A DNA stretch of 64,000 nt, from the NCBI GenBank assembly GCA_017460515.1, contig JAFUAY010000035.1:1-64000 (forward strand), written 5' to 3'. Origin of the DNA: Prevotella sp. Its GTDB lineage: Bacteria; Bacteroidota; Bacteroidia; Bacteroidales; Bacteroidaceae. Both the position numbers and the translations under genes were made by a program. Of the stretch, positions 16,603 through 24,885 are shown piece after piece; within the stretch, counting starts at the first letter, position 1; each line of letters starts with the position of its first letter. The notes under the pieces are model-generated. The model was not told where the DNA came from and did not search any database. It saw only the letters and a list, made by a program, of their open reading frames with translations.

Positions 16603-17553
16603 TTATTTTCTGTTCTTCAGCCAGTCGCTGACGTTCTTCTCAATGCGTGCTGCAATGTCGCCAGTCTCTGTGGCTTTGTCAAACTTGGCACCAGTGATAT
16701 GCTCATAGAGTTCTATATATCTCTCGCTGACGCTCTCTGCATACTCGTCAGTAATCTCCGGCATCACCTGTCCAGGTTCGTTCATGAAGTTGTGCTCAAT
16801 GAGCCACTGGCGCACAAATTCCTTTGAAAGCTGTCGCTGCGGTTCACCCTTTGCCAGCTTCTCCTCATATCCGTCAGCATAGAAATAGCGGCTTGAGTCG
16901 GGCGTATGGATCTCGTCAATGAGATACACCTTACCGTCGCGCTTGCCAAACTCGTATTTCGTATCTACAAGGATCAGACCTCTCTGAGCGGCAATCTCCT
17001 GTCCGCGTGCAAAGATTTTGCGGGTGTAGTCTTCCATCACTTCATAGTCTTCAGCCGACACGATGCCCTGAGCGATAATCTCTTCCTTGGAGATGTTCAT
17101 GTCGTGTCCCTCATCAGCTTTTGTGGTAGGCGTGATGATAGGCTCAGGGAAGCGCTCGTTCTCTCTCATTCCGTCAGGCAATTTCACGCCACAGAGCTCA
17201 CGGCATCCGTTTTTGTACTCACGCCATGCTGATCCTGTGAGGATTGAGCGGATAATCATCTCTACGCGGAATCCCTCACATTTCAGACCTACAGTCACCA
17301 TGGGGTCGGGTGTAGCCAGTTTCCAGTTCGGACAGATGTCGGTAGTGGCATCCAGGAACTTGGCAGCAATCTGGTTGAGCACCTGACCCTTGAACGGAAT
17401 ACCTTTTGGCAGTACCACGTCGAACGCTGAGATACGGTCTGTGGCAACCATCACCATCAGGTCGTCATTAATGTTGTAAACATCGCGTACCTTTCCGTGA
17501 TACACGTTTTTCTGTCCTTCAAAATGGAAGTCAGTCTTGGTTAATGCTTTCAC
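16603..17553 (-). CDS. purC: Phosphoribosylaminoimidazole-succinocarboxamide synthase (SAICAR synthase)
   Basis: Purine synthesis: ATP-dependent addition of aspartate to CAIR. Motifs: [20 protein letters not shown] at the N-terminus, [24 protein letters not shown], and [13 protein letters not shown]. 316 residues; the C-terminal helix bundle ([16 protein letters not shown]) marks the long form. It follows aguB by about 16 bases and precedes menG in one minus-strand run. Confidence 0.96.
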   Translation of the reverse strand: MKALTKTDFHFEGQKNVYHGKVRDVYNINDDLMVMVATDRISAFDVVLPKGIPFKGQVLNQIAAKFLDATTDICPNWKLATPDPMVTVGLKCEGFRVEMIIRSILTGSAWREYKNGCRELCGVKLPDGMRENERFPEPIITPTTKADEGHDMNISKEEIIAQGIVSAEDYEVMEDYTRKIFARGQEIAAQRGLILVDTKYEFGKRDGKVYLIDEIHTPDSSRYFYADGYEEKLAKGEPQRQLSKEFVRQWLIEHNFMNEPGQVMPEITDEYAESVSERYIELYEHITGAKFDKATETGDIAARIEKNVSDWLKNRK

Positions 17554-17569
17554 TGTCTTACTTATTTAA

Positions 17570-18454
17570 TTAGTCAATAAATCTTCGATTGATGTCGCTG
17601 TAGTTCTCTATCCGACGATCACGCAGGAAGGGCCACCAGCGTCTCACTTGCTCAGCTCGCTCCATGTCGATACTGACGATGATGCTCTCCTCTTCGTCGG
17701 TAGAAGCCTCATAGTGTATCTCTCCCTGTGGTCCGCAGACGAAAGATGTGCCCCAGAATTGTATACCATTGGTCTGATGGCTGGGGTCTGGCTCATGACC
17801 CACTCGGTTGACTGCCACAACGGGCACTCCGTTGGCAACAGCATGTCCTCGCATCACAGTCTGCCAAGCCATTCGCTGTCGCTGTTGTTCCTCCAGGGTG
17901 TCACTGCTTTCATAGCCGATAGCGGTAGGATAAATCAATATCTCTGCTCCCTGCAGTGCCATGAGGCGTGCTGCTTCGGGATACCATTGGTCCCAGCACA
18001 CGAGTACTCCCAGTCGTCCTACGCTTGTATCAATAGGATGGAATCCGATGTCGCCAGGTGTGAAATAGAATTTCTCGTAGTAGGCAGGATCATCAGGGAT
18101 ATGCATCTTCCGATATTTACCGGCTATTGAGCCGTCTTTTTCAAACACCACTGCCGTGTTATGATACAACCCGGCTGCACGTCGCTCAAAGAGGGAAGTG
18201 ACGATGACTACTCCCAGCTCTTTAGCCAGCCGTCCGTAGATGTCTGTCGATGGTCCGGGAATCGGTTCTGCAAGGTCGAAGTTGTTGACGTCTTCTACTT
18301 GACAGAAATAGAGTGAGTTGTGCAGTTCTTGCAGCACAATCAGTTCCGCCCCCCGTTTTGCAAGGTCGCGAACCCCATCACACAGCCTTTCAATATTGTT
18401 GATGGTGTCAGCCGTGTTGTGCTGTTGTAGAAATCCTATATTTAGTTCCTTCAT
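17570..18454 (-). CDS. aguB: N-carbamoylputrescine amidase
   Basis: Nitrilase-superfamily enzyme that converts N-carbamoylputrescine to putrescine, CO2 and ammonia. The Glu-Lys-Cys triad is visible: Glu in IVLQELHNSLYFCQ, Lys in GKYRKMHIPDDP, Cys in GVLVCWDQWYPEAARL. The DPAYYEKFYFTPG segment is typical of AguB. 294 residues. Directly downstream of aguA (gap 27 bases), so the pair gives a complete agmatine to putrescine path. Confidence 0.95.
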   Translation of the reverse strand: MKELNIGFLQQHNTADTINNIERLCDGVRDLAKRGAELIVLQELHNSLYFCQVEDVNNFDLAEPIPGPSTDIYGRLAKELGVVIVTSLFERRAAGLYHNTAVVFEKDGSIAGKYRKMHIPDDPAYYEKFYFTPGDIGFHPIDTSVGRLGVLVCWDQWYPEAARLMALQGAEILIYPTAIGYESSDTLEEQQRQRMAWQTVMRGHAVANGVPVVAVNRVGHEPDPSHQTNGIQFWGTSFVCGPQGEIHYEASTDEEESIIVSIDMERAEQVRRWWPFLRDRRIENYSDINRRFID

Positions 18455-18481
18455 AATCTTTCTCCTTTAAACTCTAATCCC

Positions 18482-19474
18482 TCATCTTTCATCTCTCATC
18501 TCTCTATACACTTCTTCTGGAAACTGCATGGTACAACAGTGCAGCGAACCGTGTTGATAGATGAGTGATCGACAGTCAATGCCTACAATCTCGTGTTGAG
18601 GAAATGCCTGTCCTATCTGTTTCAGTGCCATAGCATCCAGGTCGGGCTGGTTGTAGGTAGGACACAGTACTGCTCCGTTCACAATGAGGAAGTTGGCGTA
18701 GGTAGCAGGCAGTCGCTCATGATCTTCATCATAGATGGGGCGAGGCATTGGGAGTCGGATGAGCCGGTAGGGTTCTCCTTCCATGGTCCTGAACGTTCTG
18801 AGCTGTTCTTCCATTTTTCTGAGCCCCTCATATTGCTCATCTTTCGGATTGTCACATCCTACATATAATAAAGTGTCATCAGGTGCTATACGTACCAGCG
18901 TGTCAATATGTCCGTCGGTATCGTCGCCCGTCAGTTGCCCGTAATCAATCCACAGTACCCGTTCGGCAAAGAGATACTCCTTCAGTCGAGCTTCAATTTC
19001 TTCCTTGCTGAGGGGCTGGTTTCTGTGAGGAGCCAGCAGACAGCAACTGGTTGTGAAGATGGTTCCCTTTCCGTCGCTCTCTATGCTACCGCCTTCTAAG
19101 ACAAAGTCCAGATGGTCAACATATTCACCTTCAAATCTGCCTTCGTCGAACAGTCGGCGATTGAGTGCGTTATCCAGTTCATATCTGAATTTCTCTCCCC
19201 AACCGTTGAATTTGAAGTCGAGCAATTGTGCTTTGTCGCCATTCGTGCTTACCAGCGTAATAAATCCATGATCGCGTGCCCAAGTATCGTTCGAAGGCGG
19301 TCCTACAATCAAAAGCGGTTCGTGCTTCTGAATCGCTTCCGACATCTCTCCGTAGGTTTTTTCCACCTTCTTCAGCATGGGAGCCCAGTCTGTCCGACTG
19401 TGCGGCCACGTCAGTTGAACCCCGCTTTGCGGTTCCCATTCTGCAGGCAAACGATAGCTATTGTTTCGAAACAT
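18482..19474 (-). CDS. aguA: Agmatine deiminase
   Basis: Hydrolyses agmatine to N-carbamoylputrescine. Guanidine-modifying enzyme fold with RLPAEWEPQSGVQLTWPH at the start, the Asp/His pair in DDTDGHIDTLVRI, and the nucleophilic Cys in GSLHCCTMQFPEE near the C-terminus. 330 residues, slightly shorter than typical (about 350-370). The ATG lies only 4 bases downstream of the -7 box, implying a leaderless or nearly leaderless message. First gene of a long minus-strand run. Confidence 0.95.
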   Translation of the reverse strand: MFRNNSYRLPAEWEPQSGVQLTWPHSRTDWAPMLKKVEKTYGEMSEAIQKHEPLLIVGPPSNDTWARDHGFITLVSTNGDKAQLLDFKFNGWGEKFRYELDNALNRRLFDEGRFEGEYVDHLDFVLEGGSIESDGKGTIFTTSCCLLAPHRNQPLSKEEIEARLKEYLFAERVLWIDYGQLTGDDTDGHIDTLVRIAPDDTLLYVGCDNPKDEQYEGLRKMEEQLRTFRTMEGEPYRLIRLPMPRPIYDEDHERLPATYANFLIVNGAVLCPTYNQPDLDAMALKQIGQAFPQHEIVGIDCRSLIYQHGSLHCCTMQFPEEVYREMRDER

Positions 19475-19478
19475 GCTG

Positions 19479-19511
19479 CAAAGGTAGTGAAATTCGATTG
19501 AAAATGCAAAT
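19479..19511 (-). promoter_or_regulatory. Promoter for the aguA-led gene run
   Basis: Minus strand ATTTG (complement of 19507-19511), 20 bases, TACCTTTG (complement of 19479-19486). Only CAGC separates the -7 box from the aguA ATG at 19474. Confidence 0.75.
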
Positions 19512-19538
19512 TTATTAACGCATTTCGTATTTTTTTCG

Positions 19539-19546
19539 TACCTTTG
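19539..19546 (+). promoter_or_regulatory. Putative -7 box for the FetAB-like pair
   Basis: TACCTTTG on the plus strand 20 bases before the start at 19567, divergent from the aguA promoter. No clear -33 element. Confidence 0.6.
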
Positions 19547-19566
19547 CAGCCAGAAGTAAACTTAGA

Positions 19567-20130
19567 ATGATGATACTGGAATTCAACGAGGTGCTGATTG
19601 AAGGCGAAGAGCAGACGCTTTCATTGATGGCTAAAGCTGGCGAGGTGACCTGTCTGACGGGTGCCAATGTCGGTCGACGTAGTCGATGGCTGTCTACGAT
19701 TCTTGGCTTTGTCAATGTGACCCATGGCTATATCAGTATTGATTGTGAGCCGCTGACGGAATGCTCTGCCACTTTTTTTCGTCAGTTCATTGCCTATGCA
19801 CCCGCCAGTTTGGAACAGATAGGCGAGGTGACCCCCTATGAGCCTCCTTCCGTTCAGGACGTCTTCAGCCTGAAGGCCAATCGTAATCTGTCTATCTCGA
19901 ATGGTATTCTCTCAGAGGAGATCCGTAAGGTGAATGTCAATGCTGAAGATTCCAGGGTGCGCTTGCTGGCAGTCGCTGTGCTGTTGGGAAAACCTATCCT
20001 CGTTGTCGACAATCCGCCAGCTGGCAGTGGCGAATATCTGAAGCGTCAGGCCCACAAGAACCGCATTGTTATCGTGGCATCTGACGAACCCAGTATCTTG
20101 GAGTTTTCTGACCATATTGTTGAAATATAA
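19567..20130 (+). CDS. Degenerate ABC ATPase subunit (FetA/YbbL-like)
   Basis: 187 residues with the outline of an ABC nucleotide-binding domain but broken motifs. The Walker A loop, normally GxxGxGKS/T, reads TGANVGRRSRW, with no Lys in place. The LSGGQ signature is missing (NAEDSRVRLLAVAVLLGKP occupies its place). Walker B reads PILVVDNPPAGSG, with Asn where the catalytic Glu should be. The switch His is Ser in VIVASDEPS. Start could equally be the second ATG at 19570. The next gene, 14 bases on, is a FetB-type permease, so the pairing matches the FetAB iron exporter of E. coli. The frame is intact, which argues that the protein is kept, but as an ATP-hydrolysing subunit it looks inactive. 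Confidence 0.7.
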   Translation: MMILEFNEVLIEGEEQTLSLMAKAGEVTCLTGANVGRRSRWLSTILGFVNVTHGYISIDCEPLTECSATFFRQFIAYAPASLEQIGEVTPYEPPSVQDVFSLKANRNLSISNGILSEEIRKVNVNAEDSRVRLLAVAVLLGKPILVVDNPPAGSGEYLKRQAHKNRIVIVASDEPSILEFSDHIVEI

Positions 20131-20144
20131 TATAAAGAGGTGTA

Positions 20145-20918
20145 ATGAACATTCAACTATCTGATTTATCTCTTTGGGGCATAATCCTTATGGTTTTCAC
20201 CTTGTGTGCCGCACTCGCTCTGCTCGCATTGAATGATCGTCGTATCGTCATGCGAGTCTTTCGTGTCTTCGTCTTTTATGTCCTGAGCCTTTCCGTTGTA
20301 ACCCTCTGTATGTTTGGTCTTTATTGGTCCAATAGCTGGTGGGTTAATGCGTTATGGTGTCTTCTGATGTCGGTGGGCGTGTCCTACTTCATATTATATA
20401 AGAACAGGTTGCCCCTTAGCAAAATGTTCCTGCCTATCCTGATGGGCGTAATGGTAGGACTCGGATTCGTGCTTGCCGTTATGCATCTGACGATTCCTGT
20501 CCGTCCGGCACTTTTTGTGGCTGCTGTGACAGGCATTGCTGCAGGACTGATTCAATTGTCGCTATCATCAGGGTTGAAGTCCTATGTTGCCAGTCTGCGA
20601 TACACCAAGAGCCATTATCAGTATCTGCAAGCTAATGGCGCCTCACGTCTTGAGACCTTGTTGCCCAGCGTGAGGCGAGGATTGCGTGGCAGCGTCATAC
20701 CCCTGTTGAATAAGATGATTGCCCCCATCGTTATTGCCCCACCGGTATTCATGATGGCATTGCTCCTGATGGGAGTTGCTCCCGTCGTTGCCTGCGTGCT
20801 CTCACTGGTTCTCTTCCTGACAGCATTCGCAAGCAGTATTCTTTCACTGGTTGTAACGCTCTTGTTGTCCTATCGCTCACTCTTCGACCATTCAGGACGC
20901 CTTATTCTCGAATCCTAA
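20145..20918 (+). CDS. FetB/YbbM-like (UPF0014) ABC permease
   Basis: 257 residues with seven or so hydrophobic helices. The cytosolic coupling segment YLQANGASRLETLLPSVRRG and the following helix entry (IAPIVIAPPVFMMALLLMG) match the UPF0014/FetB pattern. In E. coli FetAB protects against iron overload by export. Here the partner ATPase is degenerate; the canonical substrate-side motif (LPGMMTGQILGG-like) is altered to APPVFMMALLLMG, so both subunits have drifted. Located in the inner membrane. Confidence 0.75.
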   Translation: MNIQLSDLSLWGIILMVFTLCAALALLALNDRRIVMRVFRVFVFYVLSLSVVTLCMFGLYWSNSWWVNALWCLLMSVGVSYFILYKNRLPLSKMFLPILMGVMVGLGFVLAVMHLTIPVRPALFVAAVTGIAAGLIQLSLSSGLKSYVASLRYTKSHYQYLQANGASRLETLLPSVRRGLRGSVIPLLNKMIAPIVIAPPVFMMALLLMGVAPVVACVLSLVLFLTAFASSILSLVVTLLLSYRSLFDHSGRLILES

Positions 20919-20934
20919 GCAGCTTCCTCCTCTT

Positions 20935-21609
20935 ATGCAGATAGAACCGATAGCCTATTTCCATTCTCCGCTGACGTCGAAATTCGGTATTCCTCGTCAG
21001 GGCGGACTTGCCCATGCATTAAAGGGGACTATCGTGTTCGAACCAGCATACCGACAGCCGGATGTGGTCCGAGGCCTTGAAGCCTTCAGCCATCTTTGGT
21101 TGATATGGGAATTCTCAGCCAATCGTCATGCAGCTGCTGGCATCACCGTACGTCCACCGCGATTGGGCGGCAACGACAGGGTAGGGGTGTTCGCCTCCCG
21201 TTCACCCTTTCGACCCAATCCCCTCGGACTCACATGTGCTAAGATAGACCGTATTGAACTTCATCCCCAACGAGGCCCCATCATCCATGTTTCAGGTGCC
21301 GATCTGATGGACGGAACCCCCATTTTCGACGTGAAGCCCTATGTTCGGTATGCCGATTGCTATCCTGATGCCAAAAGCGGTTTCGTCGATTCAACAGAAT
21401 GGGAGCCACTTGAAGTCGATATCCCACCAATCGTCGCATCCAAATTCAGTGCTGAAGAGCTCGACGCATTGCGCGAGGTGCTCTCCCTTGATCCTCGTCC
21501 TCAATACCATAATGATGTACAGCGCGTCTACGGCATGCCCTTTGCAGGCTATGATGTCCATTTCCAAGTGTCAGCCGGCAAGGTGCTCGTCATCGATGCT
21601 AAACGCTGA
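20935..21609 (+). CDS. trmO: tRNA (N6-threonylcarbamoyladenosine-37) methyltransferase TrmO
   Basis: SAM-dependent N6-methylation of t6A37 in tRNA-Thr. Single-sheet TsaA/VirR-like barrel domain: IEPIAYFHSPLTSKFGIPRQ, FSHLWLIWEF, VGVFASRSPFRPNPLGLT are signature segments; the C-terminal domain carries LDPRPQYH as in TrmO. 224 residues. It follows the FetB-like gene by 16 bases and may be cotranscribed. Confidence 0.92.
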   Translation: MQIEPIAYFHSPLTSKFGIPRQGGLAHALKGTIVFEPAYRQPDVVRGLEAFSHLWLIWEFSANRHAAAGITVRPPRLGGNDRVGVFASRSPFRPNPLGLTCAKIDRIELHPQRGPIIHVSGADLMDGTPIFDVKPYVRYADCYPDAKSGFVDSTEWEPLEVDIPPIVASKFSAEELDALREVLSLDPRPQYHNDVQRVYGMPFAGYDVHFQVSAGKVLVIDAKR

Positions 21610-21742
21610 AATCCTTATTTTTGTTAAATTTCTTTTTTTTCGATGGATGATTAAACTATTCTGTTAATCCTCCGTCATATAGATAGTTGCAACTAAAAAA
21701 TAATAACAAATTGATAGTTTAACAACTAAAAACAAAAAGAAA

Positions 21743-22210
21743 ATGAAAAAGATCATATTTGCAGCAGTAGCAGCACTCCTCGTTTCAACAGGAGCAATGG
21801 CACAGGATGAAAATAAAGCAGAACGTCGTCAGTTCTCTAAGTCCGAGATGATTCAGCGTCGCACCGATAGTATGGTTGAGAAATATAGTCTCACCGATGC
21901 CCAGAAGACAAAGCTTCAGGAGTTGAATGCCAAATATGCCGATAAGATGACTCCTCGTGGCAGGCGCGGACAGTTCCGTCCTGATGGTCCTCGCGGACAG
22001 CGCCCACAGGTAGCCGACAGTCTTAAGCAGAGACCCCGTAATATGGAAAAATCAGGCGAAAAGCGTGAGGATTTCCGAAAAGTCATGGAAGAATACGACG
22101 CTCAGTTGAAGACCATCTTGACTGAAGAGCAGTACAAGGCCTATCAGGAGGACCAGAAGAAAATGAGAGAACAGGGTCCTCGCGGTCGCCGCCAACCAAT
22201 ACAAAAATAA
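21743..22210 (+). CDS. Exported DUF4890 protein (Spy/LTxxQ-like)
   Basis: Signal peptide (IIFAAVAALLVSTGAMAQ, cut after AMA) followed by about 135 helical, highly charged residues rich in Arg, Lys, Gln and Glu. Two short YSLTDAQKTKLQEL / ILTEEQYKAYQED elements resemble the LTxxQ motif of periplasmic Spy/CpxP proteins, and a Gly/Arg/Pro-rich stretch (RGRRGQFRPDGPRG) sits between them. Family function is unknown; a periplasmic chaperone or stress sensor is a reasonable guess. A strong terminator follows. Confidence 0.85.
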   Translation: MKKIIFAAVAALLVSTGAMAQDENKAERRQFSKSEMIQRRTDSMVEKYSLTDAQKTKLQELNAKYADKMTPRGRRGQFRPDGPRGQRPQVADSLKQRPRNMEKSGEKREDFRKVMEEYDAQLKTILTEEQYKAYQEDQKKMREQGPRGRRQPIQK

Positions 22211-22279
22211 GGGCAAGAGAGTACCCTGCCATTTCAATAGGAATCACACTTTTTAGGCAAAAGATGTAGAAGGATAAAT

Positions 22280-22310
22280 AGCGCTTGCAGTCGTGCAGGC
22301 GCTTTTTTTT
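22280..22310 (+). terminator. Terminator after the DUF4890 gene
   Basis: 10-base stem AGCGCTTGCA / TGCAGGCGCT (one G-T pair) with GTCG loop and eight T. Confidence 0.9.
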
Positions 22311-22338
22311 ACCTTTTTCAAAAAAAAGAGAGAAAATG

Positions 22339-22370
22339 TTTTGCTGTTTCAAAAAAAATATCTACCTTTG
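22339..22370 (+). promoter_or_regulatory. Promoter for tRNA-Lys
   Basis: TTTTG at 22339-22343, 19 bases, TACCTTTG at 22363-22370; the tRNA begins 22 bases later. Confidence 0.75.
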
Positions 22371-22392
22371 CACCCGCAAAACAAAAAAGGAT

Positions 22393-22465
22393 GCACCCTT
22401 AGCTCAGTTGGTAGAGCACCTGACTCTTAATCAGGGTGTCCAGAGTTCGAGCCTCTGAGGGTGTA
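22393..22465 (+). tRNA. tRNA-Lys (anticodon CTT)
   Basis: Cloverleaf with acceptor GCACCCT paired to AGGGTGT (first pair G-T), D arm GCTC/GAGC, anticodon arm CCTGA-CTCTTAA-TCAGG with CTT, and T arm CAGAG-TTCGAGC-CTCTG, discriminator A. CCA is not encoded. It stands at the left edge of the accessory island. Confidence 0.94.
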
Positions 22466-22478
22466 CAAGAATGATTAG

Positions 22479-22508
22479 GTGGTAGGATATAAATCCTGCC
22501 ACTTTTTT
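22479..22508 (+). terminator. Terminator after tRNA-Lys
   Basis: Stem GTGGTAGGAT / ATCCTGCCAC (one T-G pair) with ATAA loop followed by six T. Confidence 0.85.
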
Positions 22509-22644
22509 ATTTAAGAATCAGCACTTTATGTGCGTAACCTATTGAAATTCAAGTCGGTTGGAAATACCCAAAGAATGTTTAACCCTGTAGTTCATTTTGA
22601 TTTCCTTTTGGCCGATAAATATTGTTGTTTTGACGTTTCCATAT

Positions 22645-22758
22645 TCACATTTTACTGAAGAGTTTAATAGCATCCTGTATGATATCTGAATGGTCGAAAG
22701 CCAAAGCAGGCAACGCATTGATAGGGAACCATTCTGCTTTTGCAGCATCGTCCTGACC
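22645..22758 (-). pseudogene. C-terminal remnant of a NUDIX hydrolase
   Basis: In the minus-strand frame beginning at 22758 the bases encode GQDDAAKAEWFPINALPALA, then FDHSDIIQDAIKLFSKM and a stop at 22645. The DDAAxAEWFP-x4-LPxLAFDH pattern is the C-terminal part of ADP-ribose-type NUDIX hydrolases. The NUDIX box itself and the N-terminal half are missing. Upstream, an unrelated ATG at 22807 starts MTQENKDLLMKLLS and runs into this region in another frame, so this looks like a deletion scar joining two genes. The stretch 22509-22857 holds nothing else that I can support. Confidence 0.65.
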
Positions 22759-22857
22759 AGTAACCGCTGAGCAACTTCATCAATAGGTCTTTATTCTCCT
22801 GTGTCATATATCTATATCGTTTTATTCATTGCTGTTACGAATTATATTTCCTGAACA

Positions 22858-23976
22858 TTACTCAATAAATTCCCAATACCCATTACGTTTACCGTTCACA
22901 CGCTTTACAATCAGCTTCTCCTGAAGCGCAACAGTAATTGTCTTTACGGTTCGTTCAGACTTTCCTATTGCAGTGGCTATTTCCTTTTGAGTGGCTGTGG
23001 GGTTCACATGCATGATGCGAAGCACCGCCACCTCTTCTAAAGTGCAATTTTTGCACTTTGGAGGCAGTTCATCGCTCAACTTTGCACTTAGAACTGGCTT
23101 ATTTGCACTTTGGGACGTTGCATCATCTGTTACTTTGCCCCAATCCACGTGCATGATTCTGTTCCTCAGATCGTGCTCTTCACCCAGTAGCATACTACGG
23201 AAGAATCTCTCCAGATAGAGCGTGGTCTCTGAGATACCTGCTGTCAAGTCGCTATAGTTGGCACGCACCAGCGCATTGCGGAAATACCAGGAATTCTCTG
23301 CAAACACATCGTTCACCACATTAAAACCCAATGTGCGCAGATACTTAATCATGAATACCGCCGTCGTTCTCGTGTTGCCCTCACAGAATGCATGTATCTG
23401 CCATAGGTTGGCGCAAAAACGAGTCAGATGACGGATGGCCTCATCAATATTCATGTTGGCATAGTTGAACTCACGTTCCTGTCCCATGTCGTATGCAAGC
23501 GTGTCGCTGATGGTGTCGGCGCTGGCATAATATACCGTCTTGCCGCCAAGCACCCATTCGTTCTTCGTGATGTTATAGTCGCGAATACGACCTGCCAATT
23601 TGTAGATGCCTTCAAACAATCGGCGATGGATTGAGATCAACTGTGCCGGTGTGAATGAGAAAGTTTTCTCTTCTATCAGTTCCGTAATGCGAGCAGCCAC
23701 CTTGTCGGCCTCTTCCGTGCGGTCGCCTTCTACCTCCTTGCGCCCTGCTGCCGACTTGTAGTAAGAGTCAATCAACTCCTTCGCCTCGCCTATGCTGATA
23801 TCGCCTTCAATGTGGCGCTTTGCCGTATCAAGCAGGTACTCAGAAGTCTGAAGCCTGTCAACCTGTTGCAAGCCGATGGCCACCTTCCACGCTTCGCTAC
23901 GCTCGCGCTGCTGCGGCTCCCCTTGGCGGATGTATTCATCCAAGCCTTCAATTATATATTTCTGTTCGTCGCTCAT
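22858..23976 (-). CDS. Fic family protein with N-terminal antitoxin-like segment and C-terminal winged helix
   Basis: 372 residues. The Fic active-site motif is at residues 195-206: HAFCEGNTRTTA. His and EGN are kept, so nucleotide transfer (AMPylation or similar) is plausible, but the second Arg of HxFx(D/E)GNxRxxR is Ala, as in a subgroup with NTRTTAVF. Residues ~40-75 (LQTSEYLLDTAKRHIEGDI) resemble a VbhA-type inhibitory antitoxin helix fused in cis. The last ~60 residues form a winged helix (TQKEIATAIGKSERTVKTIT), probably DNA-binding. Targets are unknown. It lies about 100 bases downstream of the NERD gene on the same strand, at the tRNA end of the island, and is less AT-rich than the block upstream. 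Confidence 0.85.
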   Translation of the reverse strand: MSDEQKYIIEGLDEYIRQGEPQQRERSEAWKVAIGLQQVDRLQTSEYLLDTAKRHIEGDISIGEAKELIDSYYKSAAGRKEVEGDRTEEADKVAARITELIEEKTFSFTPAQLISIHRRLFEGIYKLAGRIRDYNITKNEWVLGGKTVYYASADTISDTLAYDMGQEREFNYANMNIDEAIRHLTRFCANLWQIHAFCEGNTRTTAVFMIKYLRTLGFNVVNDVFAENSWYFRNALVRANYSDLTAGISETTLYLERFFRSMLLGEEHDLRNRIMHVDWGKVTDDATSQSANKPVLSAKLSDELPPKCKNCTLEEVAVLRIMHVNPTATQKEIATAIGKSERTVKTITVALQEKLIVKRVNGKRNGYWEFIE

Positions 23977-24075
23977 ATCATTATAACGTTTTAATTTTTT
24001 GCTTTATTATCACATCTTACATCTTCCTTCTAACATCTTACATCTATTTAGTATGGAAAACTCGGATATGTTACA

Positions 24076-24867
24076 TCATTTTATCGTAAATCTACATTTT
24101 GGATAATTGGAACACCCATAGAAAGTGCCATACTTACCATTGCGTTCAATCAGACGACCACCACATTTTGGGCAGATGCCGGAATTTATGGTTGCGTTTA
24201 TTTCTCTAGCTGCCGTTCGAAGGTTCTTGACATGTTGCCTGTCGTTCACCATCCCTCGGACATTGTTTCTTTCAAGGATTCCAAGGACTACTTGAACGTC
24301 ATCATCTGTCAGATATATCGTCCGATATTCACTAATTACATCCAAGAGGCTTTCTTCGTATACAATATGATATCTACTCTCGACGTTACTCAGTATAGCC
24401 TCTCCAGCAAAGACAACAATGGGCACTATTTTAACATGCGGAAATGCTGATAACATTTCCTTTATTCTCAAAGCATGACCAACAGATTGCTTGACTGGGT
24501 TGTAGAAGTGATTCTTTGTTACGTAGGTGTAAGTCTTCCACCATTTCTTCGCATACGTCACATCTGTAACAATCAGCTGAGTCCACTCCTGACGATTGTC
24601 ATCTCCATAAATCTCGCCTCGATAGTTTTTGGTCTCAATGGCGAATACCCCATATTTTGATACAACGATATGGTCTATCTGAGTCGTTCCCTTCTCGGTT
24701 TTGAAAACCAAATCATTTAGAATCGTGTACTCATCTGGCAGTTGTGACAATATCGTAGACACACGCATTTCCCCTCTCTTCCCTTTCTGCCTTGCTGAGT
24801 TGTACCAGGCAAGGTAAATAGAGAGAACGATAATTAATATGATTATCAGAGGGGTCATTAACTGCAT
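24076..24867 (-). CDS. Membrane-anchored NERD (nuclease-related) protein with topoisomerase-type zinc finger
   Basis: 263 residues. Residues 5-22 are a membrane helix (LIIILIIVLSIYLAWYN); residues ~30-150 are a NERD domain, with the PD-(D/E)xK-like core IDHIVVSKYGVFAIETKNY, where Asp, Glu and Lys are in place. The C-terminus (about 230-263) has a four-Cys zinc finger, CPKCGG..CSNYPKC, of the kind found at the end of bacterial topoisomerase I. The combination points to a membrane-tethered DNA-binding or DNA-cleaving protein. Last of seven closely packed genes; gap to the upstream small membrane gene is 18 bases. NERD genes often sit in mobile or defence regions. Confidence 0.85.
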   Translation of the reverse strand: MQLMTPLIIILIIVLSIYLAWYNSARQKGKRGEMRVSTILSQLPDEYTILNDLVFKTEKGTTQIDHIVVSKYGVFAIETKNYRGEIYGDDNRQEWTQLIVTDVTYAKKWWKTYTYVTKNHFYNPVKQSVGHALRIKEMLSAFPHVKIVPIVVFAGEAILSNVESRYHIVYEESLLDVISEYRTIYLTDDDVQVVLGILERNNVRGMVNDRQHVKNLRTAAREINATINSGICPKCGGRLIERNGKYGTFYGCSNYPKCRFTIK

Positions 24868-24885
24868 CGTTTTTTCTGATTACTA

